Positions 41,559 to 49,799 of a DNA stretch of 64,000 bases are shown one piece after another (position 1 is the stretch's first letter; the number at the start of each line of letters is the position of its first letter). This DNA comes from Teichococcus rhizosphaerae (lineage in GTDB: Bacteria > Pseudomonadota > Alphaproteobacteria > Acetobacterales > Acetobacteraceae). The stretch lies in assembly GCF_002631185.1 (NCBI RefSeq), contig NZ_PDNU01000037.1:1-64000 (forward strand), given 5' to 3'. Position numbers and translations under genes: made by a program. The notes under the pieces are model-generated. The model saw only the letters and a list, made by a program, of their open reading frames with translations. It did no database searches and was not told the DNA's origin.

Positions 41559-41593
41559 CTGAGGCCGCATGACCTCCAGCGCGGCCCTCAGCG
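41559..41593. terminator. Terminator between the oxidoreductase gene and fliI
   Basis: GCTGAGGCCGC (41559-41569) and GCGGCCCTCAGC (41582-41593) pair with one bulged base. It lies between convergent genes and overlaps the fliI stop codon. Confidence 0.5.
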
Positions 41594-42913
41594 TGGCTGG
41601 AGGATCGGTTCGAGCCGGGCGAAGGCCTCCGCCGCCGTGCTGCGCTCGTCAATGCCCTGGCCCAGCAGCGCCTCCAGCGCCGGGTGGCGGTCGATGGCGG
41701 CGTCCACCTCGGGGTCGCTGCCGCCGCGATAGGCGCCGAGGCGGATCATCTCCGCCATATCCGCATGGCAGGCCAGCAGGCGGCGGGCCTGGGCGAGCAG
41801 CGCGTTCTCCGCGGGTGTGTGGCAGCGGGGCAGCGAGCGGCTGACGGAGCGCAGGATGTCGATCGCCGGCCAGCGCCCCCGCTCGCCGATGCGGCGGTCC
41901 AGCACGATATGCCCGTCGAGGATGCCGCGCACGGCGTCCGCGATCGGCTCGTCATGGTCGTCGCCATCGACCAGCACGGTGAACACGGCGGTGATGTCGC
42001 CCTCTCCCTCCATCCCTGGCCCCGCGCGCTCCAGCAGGGCCGGCAGCTCGGTGAAGACGGAGGGGGTGAAGGAGCGCGCCGTCGCCGGCTCGCCCGCCGC
42101 CAGGCCGATCTCACGCTGCGCCTGCGCCAGGCGCGTGATGGAATCGAGCAGCAGGAAGACCTGCCTGCCGGCGGCGCGGAAATGCTCGGCCACCGCCAGC
42201 GTGGCCTGCGCGGCGCGCCGCCGCGCCAGGGCCGGCTGGTCCGAGGTGGAGACCACCACCACGGAGCGGCGCCGCCCCGCCTCGCCCAGCGCGTGGTCCA
42301 GGAACTCGCGCACCTCCCGCCCTCGCTCGCCAACCAGGCCCACGACGATGACATCGGCCTCCACGAAGCGGGCCAGCATCCCCATCAGCGTCGACTTCCC
42401 GACACCGGAGGCCGCGAAGACGCCCATGCGCTGGCCGCGGCAGAGGGGGGTGAAGATGTCGAGCGCGCGCAACCCCGTTTCCAGCCGCCCCCCCACCAGG
42501 CGGCGGCGCATGGCGGGAGGCGGCGGCTGGCGCAGCCGGACGCCCTGCCGGCCCTGCGGCAGGGCGCCCAGCCCGTCCAGCGGCCGGCCCAGGCTGTCGA
42601 TCACCCGGCCCATCCAGGCCTCGCAGGGGTAGAGCTCCAGCGGCTCCTCCAGCCAGAGCCGCGCCCCGGGTCCCAGCCCCTCCGTGCCGCCCTCCGGCAC
42701 CGCGATGGCCGTCCGGTCCTGGAAGGCCACGATCTCCCCGTGCAGGGCCTCACGGCCGGCGCGCTGCACACGGACGCGGTCGCCGACCGCCAGCGTCTCG
42801 CCCAGCCCCGTGGCCGAGAGTGCCGCGCCCCGCACGGCGGAGAGCGTGCCGAAGCGCTGCCAGCGCGGCAGCCGGGCCAGCTGCGCCGCCACGTCGCCCA
42901 GAGGTGAGACCAC
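41588..42913 (-). CDS. fliI: Flagellar export ATPase FliI
   Basis: 441 aa from a GTG at 42913 that has GGAAGGGG six bases upstream; the frame reaches 42973 but the extra part is not conserved. F1-beta-like ATPase: Walker A in FAASGVGKSTLMG (about residues 166-178), Walker B in VFLLLDSITRLAQAQREIGLAAGEPATARSFTPSVF, and the DEPIADAVRGILDGHIVLDRRI segment typical of FliI. It unfolds and feeds substrates into the gate. Single-gene transcript, far from fliH and fliJ. Confidence 0.96.
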   Translation of the reverse strand: MVSPLGDVAAQLARLPRWQRFGTLSAVRGAALSATGLGETLAVGDRVRVQRAGREALHGEIVAFQDRTAIAVPEGGTEGLGPGARLWLEEPLELYPCEAWMGRVIDSLGRPLDGLGALPQGRQGVRLRQPPPPAMRRRLVGGRLETGLRALDIFTPLCRGQRMGVFAASGVGKSTLMGMLARFVEADVIVVGLVGERGREVREFLDHALGEAGRRRSVVVVSTSDQPALARRRAAQATLAVAEHFRAAGRQVFLLLDSITRLAQAQREIGLAAGEPATARSFTPSVFTELPALLERAGPGMEGEGDITAVFTVLVDGDDHDEPIADAVRGILDGHIVLDRRIGERGRWPAIDILRSVSRSLPRCHTPAENALLAQARRLLACHADMAEMIRLGAYRGGSDPEVDAAIDRHPALEALLGQGIDERSTAAEAFARLEPILQPR

Positions 42914-43063
42914 CGAAAGCCCCTTCCGCGAAAAATTCCTGGTTCCCGCCCCGGCCCATGCCGGGCGCGGCAAGTTTCCGGGAAAGAGTTATGCGAAAAA
43001 TCTCGACAAGAGCAAGAGGCTGACGCTATTCGTCGGGCTCACGGCAAGAGGCGCTGCGATCCC
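42914..43063. promoter_or_regulatory. Divergent fliI / flgB promoter region with TGCGAAAAA
   Basis: An exact TGCGAAAAA at 42992-43000 points into flgB, 63 bases before its ATG, and the preceding CGGGAAAGAGTTATGCG keeps GG and GC ten bases apart, as in sigma-54 promoters. A variant CGCGAAAAA lies at 42927-42935, also on plus. Confidence 0.5.
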
Positions 43064-43468
43064 ATGCTCGACGGCATCGACGTCTTCCGCATCACCGGCG
43101 CCCGCATGCGGCATCTGGCGGAGCGGCAGAACATCCTGGCGCAGAACATCGCCAATGCCGACACGCCCCTCTACCGGGCGCGGGACGTGAAGCCCTTCCA
43201 GTTCAACAGCGCCCTGCTGCGCAGCCAGCCCGGCGCGCCCGCGCTGCAGCTGGCCTCGACCCGGCCCGGCCATATGGGCCGCGCCCGCGAGGGCGTGGCG
43301 GTCACCGCCGACCGCGCCGAGGGCTACAGCGAGGATCCGGACGGCAACACCGTCAATCTGGAGGAACAGATGGTCAAGCAGGCCGACGTGGCGAAAGCCT
43401 ACGACCTGGCCACCCTGGTCTACCGGCGCGGCACCGCCCTGCTGCGCACCGCCGCCGGAGGCCGCTGA
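43064..43468 (+). CDS. flgB: Proximal rod protein FlgB
   Basis: A 134-aa FlgB: MRHLAERQNILAQNIANADTPLYRARDVKPFQF at the N-terminus and EDPDGNTVNLEEQMVKQADVAKAYDLATLVYRRGTALLRTA at the C-terminus. First gene of flgB-flgC-fliE-fliQ-flhA-fliR-flhB-fliL2 on plus. AAGAGG upstream. Confidence 0.95.
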   Translation: MLDGIDVFRITGARMRHLAERQNILAQNIANADTPLYRARDVKPFQFNSALLRSQPGAPALQLASTRPGHMGRAREGVAVTADRAEGYSEDPDGNTVNLEEQMVKQADVAKAYDLATLVYRRGTALLRTAAGGR

Positions 43469-43908
43469 TGATCCGCCTCAACCCCGTCTCCGGCGCCGGG
43501 CCGCTGACCCAGGCCATGGCCACCGCCGCCTCGGGCATGAGCACCCAGGCGCTGCGCATGCGCGTGGCGGCCGAGAACATCGCCAACGCCACCTCCACCG
43601 CCAGCGTGGCCGGCGGCGACCCCTACCGGCGCAAGCTCCTGACCTTCGGCCGGATGGTGGACCGCAGCACCGGCGCCGAGCTGGTGCGGATGGACAGCAT
43701 CCGCGGTGACCAGCGCGACTTCCGCACCCGCTTCGACCCGGCCCATCCGGCGGCAGACGAGACCGGCTACGTCAAGCTGCCGAACGTCGACCCGCTGATC
43801 GAGCAGGCGGACCTGCGCGGCGCCGGGCGCAGCTACGAGGCCTCCATCAGCGTGATGCAGCAGGCCCGCGCGCTCTACGGCAAGACACTCGACATCCTGA
43901 GGGCGTAA
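43468..43908 (+). CDS. flgC: Proximal rod protein FlgC
   Basis: A 146-aa FlgC: MATAASGMSTQALRMRVAAENIANATSTA, PYRRKLLTFG, and the C-terminal DETGYVKLPNVDPLIEQADLRGAGRSYEASISVMQQARALYGKTLDILRA. Its ATG overlaps the flgB stop codon by one base. Confidence 0.95.
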   Translation: MIRLNPVSGAGPLTQAMATAASGMSTQALRMRVAAENIANATSTASVAGGDPYRRKLLTFGRMVDRSTGAELVRMDSIRGDQRDFRTRFDPAHPAADETGYVKLPNVDPLIEQADLRGAGRSYEASISVMQQARALYGKTLDILRA

Positions 43909-43913
43909 ACGCC

Positions 43914-44204
43914 ATGACCACTCCCCTCGCGGCGATCCCGCCCGTCTCCGCCGCCCTCCGCGCCTATGGCGCCACCGGCGCGCCCGCATCCGATTTCGGC
44001 AGCATGGTGGGCGACGCGGCGCGCGCCTCGCTCGCCACGCTGCGCAAGGCCGAGGCCACCGCCGCGCGCGGCGTCGCCGGCACGGCGGATGTGCAGGAGG
44101 TGGTGCAGGCCGCCGCCGCCGCCGAGCTGACGGTGCAGACCCTGACGCAGCTGCGCGACAAGGTGGTCGGCGCCTACACGGACGTGCTGCGCATGGCGGT
44201 GTGA
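43914..44204 (+). CDS. fliE: MS ring-rod junction protein FliE
   Basis: A 96-aa FliE: FGSMVGDAARASLATLRKAEATAARGVAGTADVQEVVQAAAAAELTVQTLTQLRDKVVGAYTDVLRM, the standard small helical protein linking MS ring, gate and rod. Five bases after flgC. Confidence 0.92.
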   Translation: MTTPLAAIPPVSAALRAYGATGAPASDFGSMVGDAARASLATLRKAEATAARGVAGTADVQEVVQAAAAAELTVQTLTQLRDKVVGAYTDVLRMAV

Positions 44205-44267
44205 GCGCCGCCATGCCTCCTTCCGCCCGCCCGCTCGCCCGCCTGCCAGAATGGCCGGAGCCGCACG

Positions 44268-44531
44268 ATGAATGAAGGCGATGTCGTCGAGGTGCTGCGC
44301 AGCGGCTTCTACGCCACCATGCTGGTGGCGGGGCCGCCCCTGCTGGCCGCCCTGTTCACGGGCGTCGCCGTTTCCGTGCTGCAGGCGCTGACGCAGATCC
44401 AGGAGATGACGCTCTCCTACGTGCCGAAGATCGTGGTGACGCTGGTGGCGACCATGCTGTCCCTGCCCTTCGGCTTCGCCGCGCTGCGCTCCTATACCGA
44501 GGAGATCGCGCAAATGATCGTCGGGCTCTGA
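44268..44531 (+). CDS. fliQ: Export gate protein FliQ
   Basis: An 87-aa FliQ with two membrane helices: GFYATMLVAGPPLLAALFTGVAVSVLQALTQIQEMTLSYVPKIVVTLVATML, then the PFGFAALRSYTEEIAQMI end. Part of the FliPQR pore. flhA follows after 3 bases. Confidence 0.95.
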   Translation: MNEGDVVEVLRSGFYATMLVAGPPLLAALFTGVAVSVLQALTQIQEMTLSYVPKIVVTLVATMLSLPFGFAALRSYTEEIAQMIVGL

Positions 44532-44534
44532 TCC

Positions 44535-46598
44535 ATGGCGGTGCTGCGCAGGCTGCGGGACAGCCTTGGCCACCAGGACATGCTGTTCGCCGCGGCCATG
44601 GTGCTGCTGCTGGCGGTGCTGGTGCTGCCGATGCCGAGCTGGCTGGTCGATCTCGGCCTGGCCACCTCCATCACCCTGTCCGTGCTGATCCTGATGGTCG
44701 CCATCTGGATCGAGCGGCCGCTCGACTTCTCGGTCTTCCCCACCGTGCTGCTGGTGGCCACGCTGCTGCGGCTGGCGCTGAACCTGGCCACCACGCGGCT
44801 GATCCTGGCCGACGGGCATCGCGGTCTTGAGGCGGCGGGCAGCGTCATCCACGGCTTCGCCGTGTTCGTGGTGGGCGGCGACTTCGTCATCGGCGTCATC
44901 GTCTTCACCATCCTGATCATCGTCAACTTCATCGTCGTGACCAAGGGCGCCGGGCGCATCGCCGAGGTCGCGGCGCGCTTCAACCTCGACGCCATGCCCG
45001 GCAAGCAGATGGCGATCGACGCCGACCTTTCCGCCGGCACCATCGACGATGCCGAGGCCAAGCGCCGGCGCAAGGAGCTGGAAGACGAGAACTCCTTCTT
45101 CGGCGCCATGGACGGCGCCTCCAAATTCGTCCGCGGCGATGCCGTGGCGGCCATCATCATCACCATCATCAACGTGCTGGGCGGCATCGTCGTTGGCACG
45201 CTGCGGCACGGCATGCCGCTCCAGGGCGCGGCCGGAACCTATGTGACGCTGGCGGTGGGCGACGGGATCGTCAGCCAGATCCCGGGGCTGATCGTCTCGG
45301 TGGGCGCCGGCATGCTGGTCTCCAAGGGCAGCGTGCGCGGCTCGACCGACAAGGCCTTCATCGCCCAGCTCGGCGCCCAGCCCAAGCCGCTCTACCTGGC
45401 GGCGGGCCTGTCCGGCCTGTTCGCCGTGCTGCCTGGCCTGCCCTTCCTGCCCTTCGTGGCGCTCGGGCTGGTGGCGGCGGGGGGCGGCTGGCTGGCGCAG
45501 AGCAGCCTGCGCCGCGCTGCCGCCGCGGCCGGGAACGGCCCCGCGGCAGCCGAGGCGGCGCCGCGCGAGGAAAGCCTGTCCGAGCTGATCCGCGTCGATG
45601 ACGTGCGGCTCGAGCTCGGCATGGGCCTGGTCTCGCTGACCGCCGGGCGGCAGGGCGGGCTGTCCGACAAGATCAAGAAGCTGCGCCGCGCCTTCGGGCT
45701 GGAATACGGCTTCGTGCTGCCCGCCGTGCGCATCAAGGACAACATGGATCTCGCATCCGGCGAATACTCCATCCAGGTGCAGGGCGTGGAGGTGGCGCGC
45801 GAGACGCTGATGCTGGGCCGCCTGCTGGCCTTCGCCCCCGGCGGGCAGGAGGTCACCATCCCCGGCATCGACACGCAGGAACCCTCCTTCCACATCCGCG
45901 CGCGCTGGATCGAGCCGGCGCTGCGCGAGGCGGCGATGGCGCAGGGCCTCACGGTGGTGGATGTGGAGACGGTGCTGACCACCCACATGTCCGAGGTGCT
46001 GAAGGGCTACATGTCCCAGCTCCAGGGCTATGCCGCCACGCAGAAGCTGCTGGACGGCCTGGAGAAGGAACACCAGCGCCTGGTGGCCGACCTGATCCCC
46101 GTCACCCTGCCGCTGGCCACGGTGCAGAAGGTGCTCGCCACCCTGCTCCTGGAGCGCATCTCGATCCGCAACCTGCCGCTGATCCTGGAGGCGCTGCACG
46201 AGGGGGCGGGCTTCACCCGCAACGTTTCGCTGCTGACCGAGCATGTCCGCCAGCGCCTCTCGCTGCAGATCTGCCGCGGGCTGGCGCAGGATGACGGCTA
46301 CATCACCGCCCTGCTGCTCTCGCCGGAATGGGAAAGGGAGGTGGGCGGCGCCATTGTCGAGGAAGGCGACCAGCGCAGCTTCGCCATGGCGCCCTCCAAG
46401 GTGCAGGAGCTGGTCGGCGCCACGCGCGCCCGCATCGCCGAGGCCGCCGCCAAGGGGGACTGGCCCGCGGTTCTGACGTCCGCAGCCGCCCGCCCCTTCG
46501 TGCGGCACCTGGTGGAGCGCATCAACCCCACCATCGCCGTCATCTCCCACGCCGAGGTGCACCAGCGGGCCAAGCTCCGCACCGTGGGCCAGATCTGA
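44535..46598 (+). CDS. flhA: Export gate protein FlhA
   Basis: A 687-aa FlhA. Membrane half with VLVLPMPSWLVDLGLATSITLSVLILMVAIWIERPLDFSVFPTVLLVATLLRLALNLATTRLIL and the conserved FHIPEP-region equivalent VVTKGAGRIAEVAARFNLDAMPGKQMAIDADLSAGTIDDAEAKRRRKELEDENSFFGAMDGASKFVRGDAVA. The cytosolic half has RLELGMGLVSL and the PLILEALHEGA segment. It forms the nonameric export ring that binds chaperone-substrate complexes. Translation follows directly on fliQ. Confidence 0.97.
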   Translation: MAVLRRLRDSLGHQDMLFAAAMVLLLAVLVLPMPSWLVDLGLATSITLSVLILMVAIWIERPLDFSVFPTVLLVATLLRLALNLATTRLILADGHRGLEAAGSVIHGFAVFVVGGDFVIGVIVFTILIIVNFIVVTKGAGRIAEVAARFNLDAMPGKQMAIDADLSAGTIDDAEAKRRRKELEDENSFFGAMDGASKFVRGDAVAAIIITIINVLGGIVVGTLRHGMPLQGAAGTYVTLAVGDGIVSQIPGLIVSVGAGMLVSKGSVRGSTDKAFIAQLGAQPKPLYLAAGLSGLFAVLPGLPFLPFVALGLVAAGGGWLAQSSLRRAAAAAGNGPAAAEAAPREESLSELIRVDDVRLELGMGLVSLTAGRQGGLSDKIKKLRRAFGLEYGFVLPAVRIKDNMDLASGEYSIQVQGVEVARETLMLGRLLAFAPGGQEVTIPGIDTQEPSFHIRARWIEPALREAAMAQGLTVVDVETVLTTHMSEVLKGYMSQLQGYAATQKLLDGLEKEHQRLVADLIPVTLPLATVQKVLATLLLERISIRNLPLILEALHEGAGFTRNVSLLTEHVRQRLSLQICRGLAQDDGYITALLLSPEWEREVGGAIVEEGDQRSFAMAPSKVQELVGATRARIAEAAAKGDWPAVLTSAAARPFVRHLVERINPTIAVISHAEVHQRAKLRTVGQI

Positions 46599-46608
46599 GC
46601 CGGCGCGC

Positions 46609-47370
46609 ATGGAAGCGGCGCTGACGCTGGAGCAGTGGCTGGGCGCCGAGCTTTACCGCCTGCTGCTGGTGTTCTGCCGGGTCTCCACCGCCTTCATGCT
46701 GCTGCCCGGCCTCGGCGAGGCGCAGGTCTCGGTGCGGGTCCGCGTCCCGGCGGGGCTGCTGGTGGCCTATTGCATCGCCCCGCTGGCGGGGCCGGCGCCG
46801 GCCATGCCCGGCATCTGGGCCGCCGCCGCCGCCGTGGCGCTGGAGGTGGCGAGCGGCGCCTTTCTCGGCACCCTGTCGCGCCTGCTGCTTTCGGCGGTGC
46901 AGGTGGCGGGGCAGATCATCGGGCAGAGCATCGGCATCAGCAACGCCTTCGTCTTCGGCGTGGGCCCGGACAGCTCCGCCGTGCTGGGCGCCACCCTCTA
47001 CGCCGCCTGCCTGGTGGCGCTGTTCGCGGTGGACGGGCACCATCTGGGCCTGCGCGCCCTGGCCGACAGCTATGCGCTCGTGCCGCTCGGCATGCCGCTG
47101 CCAAGCGCCGCCGCGGCCCGCTCCGCGAGCGAGGGCATGGCGGCCGCGTTCCGCCTGGCCATGCAGCTTTCCATGCCGTTCCTGATCCTGTCGGTCCTGT
47201 TCAACGTGGCGCTGGCCGGCATCAACCGCGCCCTGCCGGCCATGCCGGTCTTCATGATCGGGGCGCCGGCGCTGCTCATGGTGGGGCTGCACCTGCTGGA
47301 AGTGACGGCGCCCTCGCTGGTGTCCGAGATCATCGCCGCCTATGGCGCCGCCATCGCGCTGAGGCCCTGA
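46609..47370 (+). CDS. fliR: Export gate protein FliR
   Basis: A 253-aa FliR with about six membrane helices: LLLVFCRVSTAFMLLPGLGEAQVSVRVRVPAGLLVAYCIAPLAG, GQIIGQSIGISNAFVFGVGPDSSAVLGATLYAACLVALFAVDGHHLGLRALADSYALVPLG, and the C-terminal NRALPAMPVFMIGAPALLMVGL. Completes the FliPQR pore. Ends 5 bases before flhB. Confidence 0.95.
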   Translation: MEAALTLEQWLGAELYRLLLVFCRVSTAFMLLPGLGEAQVSVRVRVPAGLLVAYCIAPLAGPAPAMPGIWAAAAAVALEVASGAFLGTLSRLLLSAVQVAGQIIGQSIGISNAFVFGVGPDSSAVLGATLYAACLVALFAVDGHHLGLRALADSYALVPLGMPLPSAAAARSASEGMAAAFRLAMQLSMPFLILSVLFNVALAGINRALPAMPVFMIGAPALLMVGLHLLEVTAPSLVSEIIAAYGAAIALRP

Positions 47371-47375
47371 GCGCC

Positions 47376-48494
47376 ATGGCGGAGGAAAGCGGCCAGGAGA
47401 AAACCCTCGAAGCCTCCCACCGCAAGCTGCAGCAGGCGCGCGAGCGGGGCGACCTGCCCATGTCGCGGGAAGGGTCGAGCTTCGGCATCTATGCGGCGAT
47501 GCTGCTCCTGCTGTGGCTGGCGGGAAGCATGGTGGGGGGGCGCGTGGGCGATCTGCTGCTGCCGCTGGTCGAGCAGCCCGAGGCCTTCCTGCTGCTGAAC
47601 GAGGAAGGCCTCCGGCAGGCGGGCGCCTCGCTGGCCCAGGCGCTGGCGCTGGCCCTGCTGCCGGTGTTCGGCCTTCTCGTGGCGGGCAGCCTGCTGCCCC
47701 ACCTCCTCCAGAACACCGTGGTTCTCGCGCCCGAGCGGCTGCGGGTGAAGCTCTCCAACATCTCGCCCCTGGCCGGGATGCGGCGGATCTTCGGCCTCAA
47801 GGCGTTGTTCGAGTTCGGCAAGAACCTGCTGAAGGCCCTGGCCGTGGCGGCCGCCTGCTGGCTCGTCGGCGTGCCGCTCTACGAGCAGAGCGCGGCGCTG
47901 GCCGGCCTTGATCCGGCGGCCTTCCCCACCCTGGCCGGCGAGGCCCTCGCCACCATCCTCTTCGCCGTCACCGCCGTCTCGCTGGTGGTGGCGGCGATCG
48001 ACATCAGCTTCCAGCGCTTCGAGTACCACCGCCGGCAGCGCATGACGATCCAGGAGATGCGGGAGGAGCTGCGCTCGACGGATGGCGACCCGCATGTGAA
48101 GGCCGCGCAGAAGAAGAGGAGGCGGCAGGTTTCCCAGCGCCAGATGCTGGCGGACGTGCCCCGCTCCACCGTGGTCATCACCAACCCCACCCACTTCGCG
48201 GTGGCCCTGCGCTACGAGCGGGGCCAGGATGACGCGCCGGTCTGCCTGGCCAAGGGCACCGACCGGCTGGCCCTGCGGATCCGCGAGCAGGCGCGGGCCG
48301 CGGGCGTTCCGGTGATGGAGGACCGGCCGCTGGCGCGCGCGCTGCACGCCTCGGTGGAGGTGGGGCAGATCATCCCGCCTGACCATTTCGAGGCGGTGGC
48401 CAAGGTCATCGGCATCGTCTGGGCGCAGAAGGGGCTGCGGCCCGCCTCCCCCAGGCAGGGCCAGGGAAGCCGGGATCAGACGTCGCAAAAATGA
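47376..48494 (+). CDS. flhB: Export switch protein FlhB
   Basis: A 372-aa FlhB. N-terminal EKTLEASHRKLQQARERGDLPMSRE, four membrane helices, and the cytoplasmic domain with the autocleavage NPTH in STVVITNPTHFAVALRYERG, ending in LARALHASVEVGQIIPPDHFEAVAKVIGIVWAQK. It switches export from rod/hook to filament substrates together with FliK. A stand-alone homologue of its last part is encoded at 22062-22364. Confidence 0.96.
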   Translation: MAEESGQEKTLEASHRKLQQARERGDLPMSREGSSFGIYAAMLLLLWLAGSMVGGRVGDLLLPLVEQPEAFLLLNEEGLRQAGASLAQALALALLPVFGLLVAGSLLPHLLQNTVVLAPERLRVKLSNISPLAGMRRIFGLKALFEFGKNLLKALAVAAACWLVGVPLYEQSAALAGLDPAAFPTLAGEALATILFAVTAVSLVVAAIDISFQRFEYHRRQRMTIQEMREELRSTDGDPHVKAAQKKRRRQVSQRQMLADVPRSTVVITNPTHFAVALRYERGQDDAPVCLAKGTDRLALRIREQARAAGVPVMEDRPLARALHASVEVGQIIPPDHFEAVAKVIGIVWAQKGLRPASPRQGQGSRDQTSQK

Positions 48495-48561
48495 GATTAG
48501 TCTGTTGACCTGGGATTTTGCGGGTGCGAAACAGGGAGCCGTCCAATGCACGAGGTCGTGG

Positions 48562-48978
48562 ATGTCCCCTTATTCTCGCCGCTCCCTGATGGGCGGGCTG
48601 GTGGCCGCGGCGCTGGTCCCGGCCGTGCTGGCGCCCCCCCGTTCCGCCCGGGCCGCCGAAGCGGCCAAGAAGGAATTCGAATACGTCACGCTGGGCGACT
48701 TCACGGTGAACCTGCCGGCACAGAACCGGCGCATGTCCTATGTCGTCGTCTCGGTCACGCTGGAGACGCAGGCGGCCCAGAGCCAGAACTTCCGGGATCT
48801 TTCGCCCCGGCTGAAGCAGGCGGTGCTGCAGCGCCTGATGGCCATGTCGGAACGCCAGGAGCTGCGCCCGGGGCACACCGACCCCGCCCGGCTGCGCGAT
48901 AAGCTGTTCGACAGCCTCGCGCGCATTCAGGAGGAAGGGCTCAAGGACGTGGTGATCACCCGCCTCATCCACAGCTGA
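48562..48978 (+). CDS. Second FliL-like protein with a Tat-type signal
   Basis: 138 aa from the ATG at 48562 (GAGG upstream). The N-terminus SRRSLMGGLVAAALVPAVL fits a twin-arginine signal better than a membrane anchor. The mature part (YVTLGDFTVNLPAQNRRMSYVVVSVTLETQ, RLKQAVLQRLMAMSERQEL, LKDVVITRLIHS) matches the FliL periplasmic domain. The other FliL (25960) has an ordinary membrane helix. It follows flhB in the same direction and may be a soluble or Tat-anchored FliL paralogue. Confidence 0.65.
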   Translation: MSPYSRRSLMGGLVAAALVPAVLAPPRSARAAEAAKKEFEYVTLGDFTVNLPAQNRRMSYVVVSVTLETQAAQSQNFRDLSPRLKQAVLQRLMAMSERQELRPGHTDPARLRDKLFDSLARIQEEGLKDVVITRLIHS

Positions 48979-49045
48979 GGACCGGCGGCGGTTGAGGACT
49001 GGCGGCCGCTGGGGCTGGCGGCCTGGGATTGGCGGCCTGGGGTTG

Positions 49046-49071
49046 GCGGCCCTGCCCGGGCACAGGGCCGC
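49046..49071. terminator. Bidirectional terminator hairpin
   Basis: GCGGCCCTG and CAGGGCCGC are perfect 9-bp arms with an 8-base loop between convergent fliL2 and flgD. Just before it, TGGCGGCCTGGG-type direct repeats fill about 49015-49050. Confidence 0.55.
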
Positions 49072-49081
49072 ACAGGCCGCC

Positions 49082-49771
49082 TCAGACGCCGAGGCGCGCG
49101 ATGTCCGCGGCGCTGACGACGCCGCCATGGTCCAGCACCAGGTTCGTCTGGCCCTGGCTGTCGCGCCGGACCTCCGTGATCTTGCCCTTGCTGGTCACGG
49201 TGCCGGCCACCTGGCGGACGCCCTCGGCGTTCTCCCCCACCACGCGGACGGCGTAGCCCCCCGCCGCCAGGGCCACGCCGTTGCCGTCCCTGCCGTCGAA
49301 GGTCAGGGCCGTGCTGCCCGCCCCGGCGCTGATCCGCCGCACCACCTCGCCCGCGCCGTTCAGGATCTCGAGGCGCGTATTGGCCAGGTTCGTGGCCGGG
49401 ATCTCGACCGTCACCGGCACGCTGGCGCCGGCTCCGGGCAGCACCAGGCGCGTCATCTCCGTCTGCACCGTCCTGCCGAGCAGTGCGGCGTTCTCCGCCA
49501 GGCTCTCGCCGCCCGCCAGCGAGGTGGCGATGCCTTGCAGCAGGCTGTTCGTCTTTGTCTGCTGCTCGACCTGCGAGAACTGCGCGAGCTGTGCCACGAA
49601 CTGGGTCGGGTCGGTCGGCTCCAGCGGGTTCTGGAACTTCATCTGCGCCGTCAGCAGCGTCAGGAAGCGGTCGAAATCCGTGCTGGAGGAGCTGAGCCGG
49701 GCGGTGGGCGCGGGGGTGCCGCTGGCCGCGCCGGCGCTGGCTGTCGCGGTCACGTTGGAAACACTGGCCAT
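49082..49771 (-). CDS. flgD: Hook scaffolding protein FlgD
   Basis: 229 aa from the ATG at 49771. N-terminal FDRFLTLLTAQMKFQNPLEPTDPTQFVAQLAQFSQVEQQTKTNSLLQ is diagnostic for FlgD, followed by the Ig/FlgD-like beta domain with GTSTLTFDGRDGNGVALAAGGYAVRVV-type sequence. It caps the growing hook. Last gene of cheY-cheZ-fliK-flgD on minus. Confidence 0.94.
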   Translation of the reverse strand: MASVSNVTATASAGAASGTPAPTARLSSSSTDFDRFLTLLTAQMKFQNPLEPTDPTQFVAQLAQFSQVEQQTKTNSLLQGIATSLAGGESLAENAALLGRTVQTEMTRLVLPGAGASVPVTVEIPATNLANTRLEILNGAGEVVRRISAGAGSTALTFDGRDGNGVALAAGGYAVRVVGENAEGVRQVAGTVTSKGKITEVRRDSQGQTNLVLDHGGVVSAADIARLGV

Positions 49772-49799
49772 GCTGTGCACTCCGGATGGCGTGGGGGCG

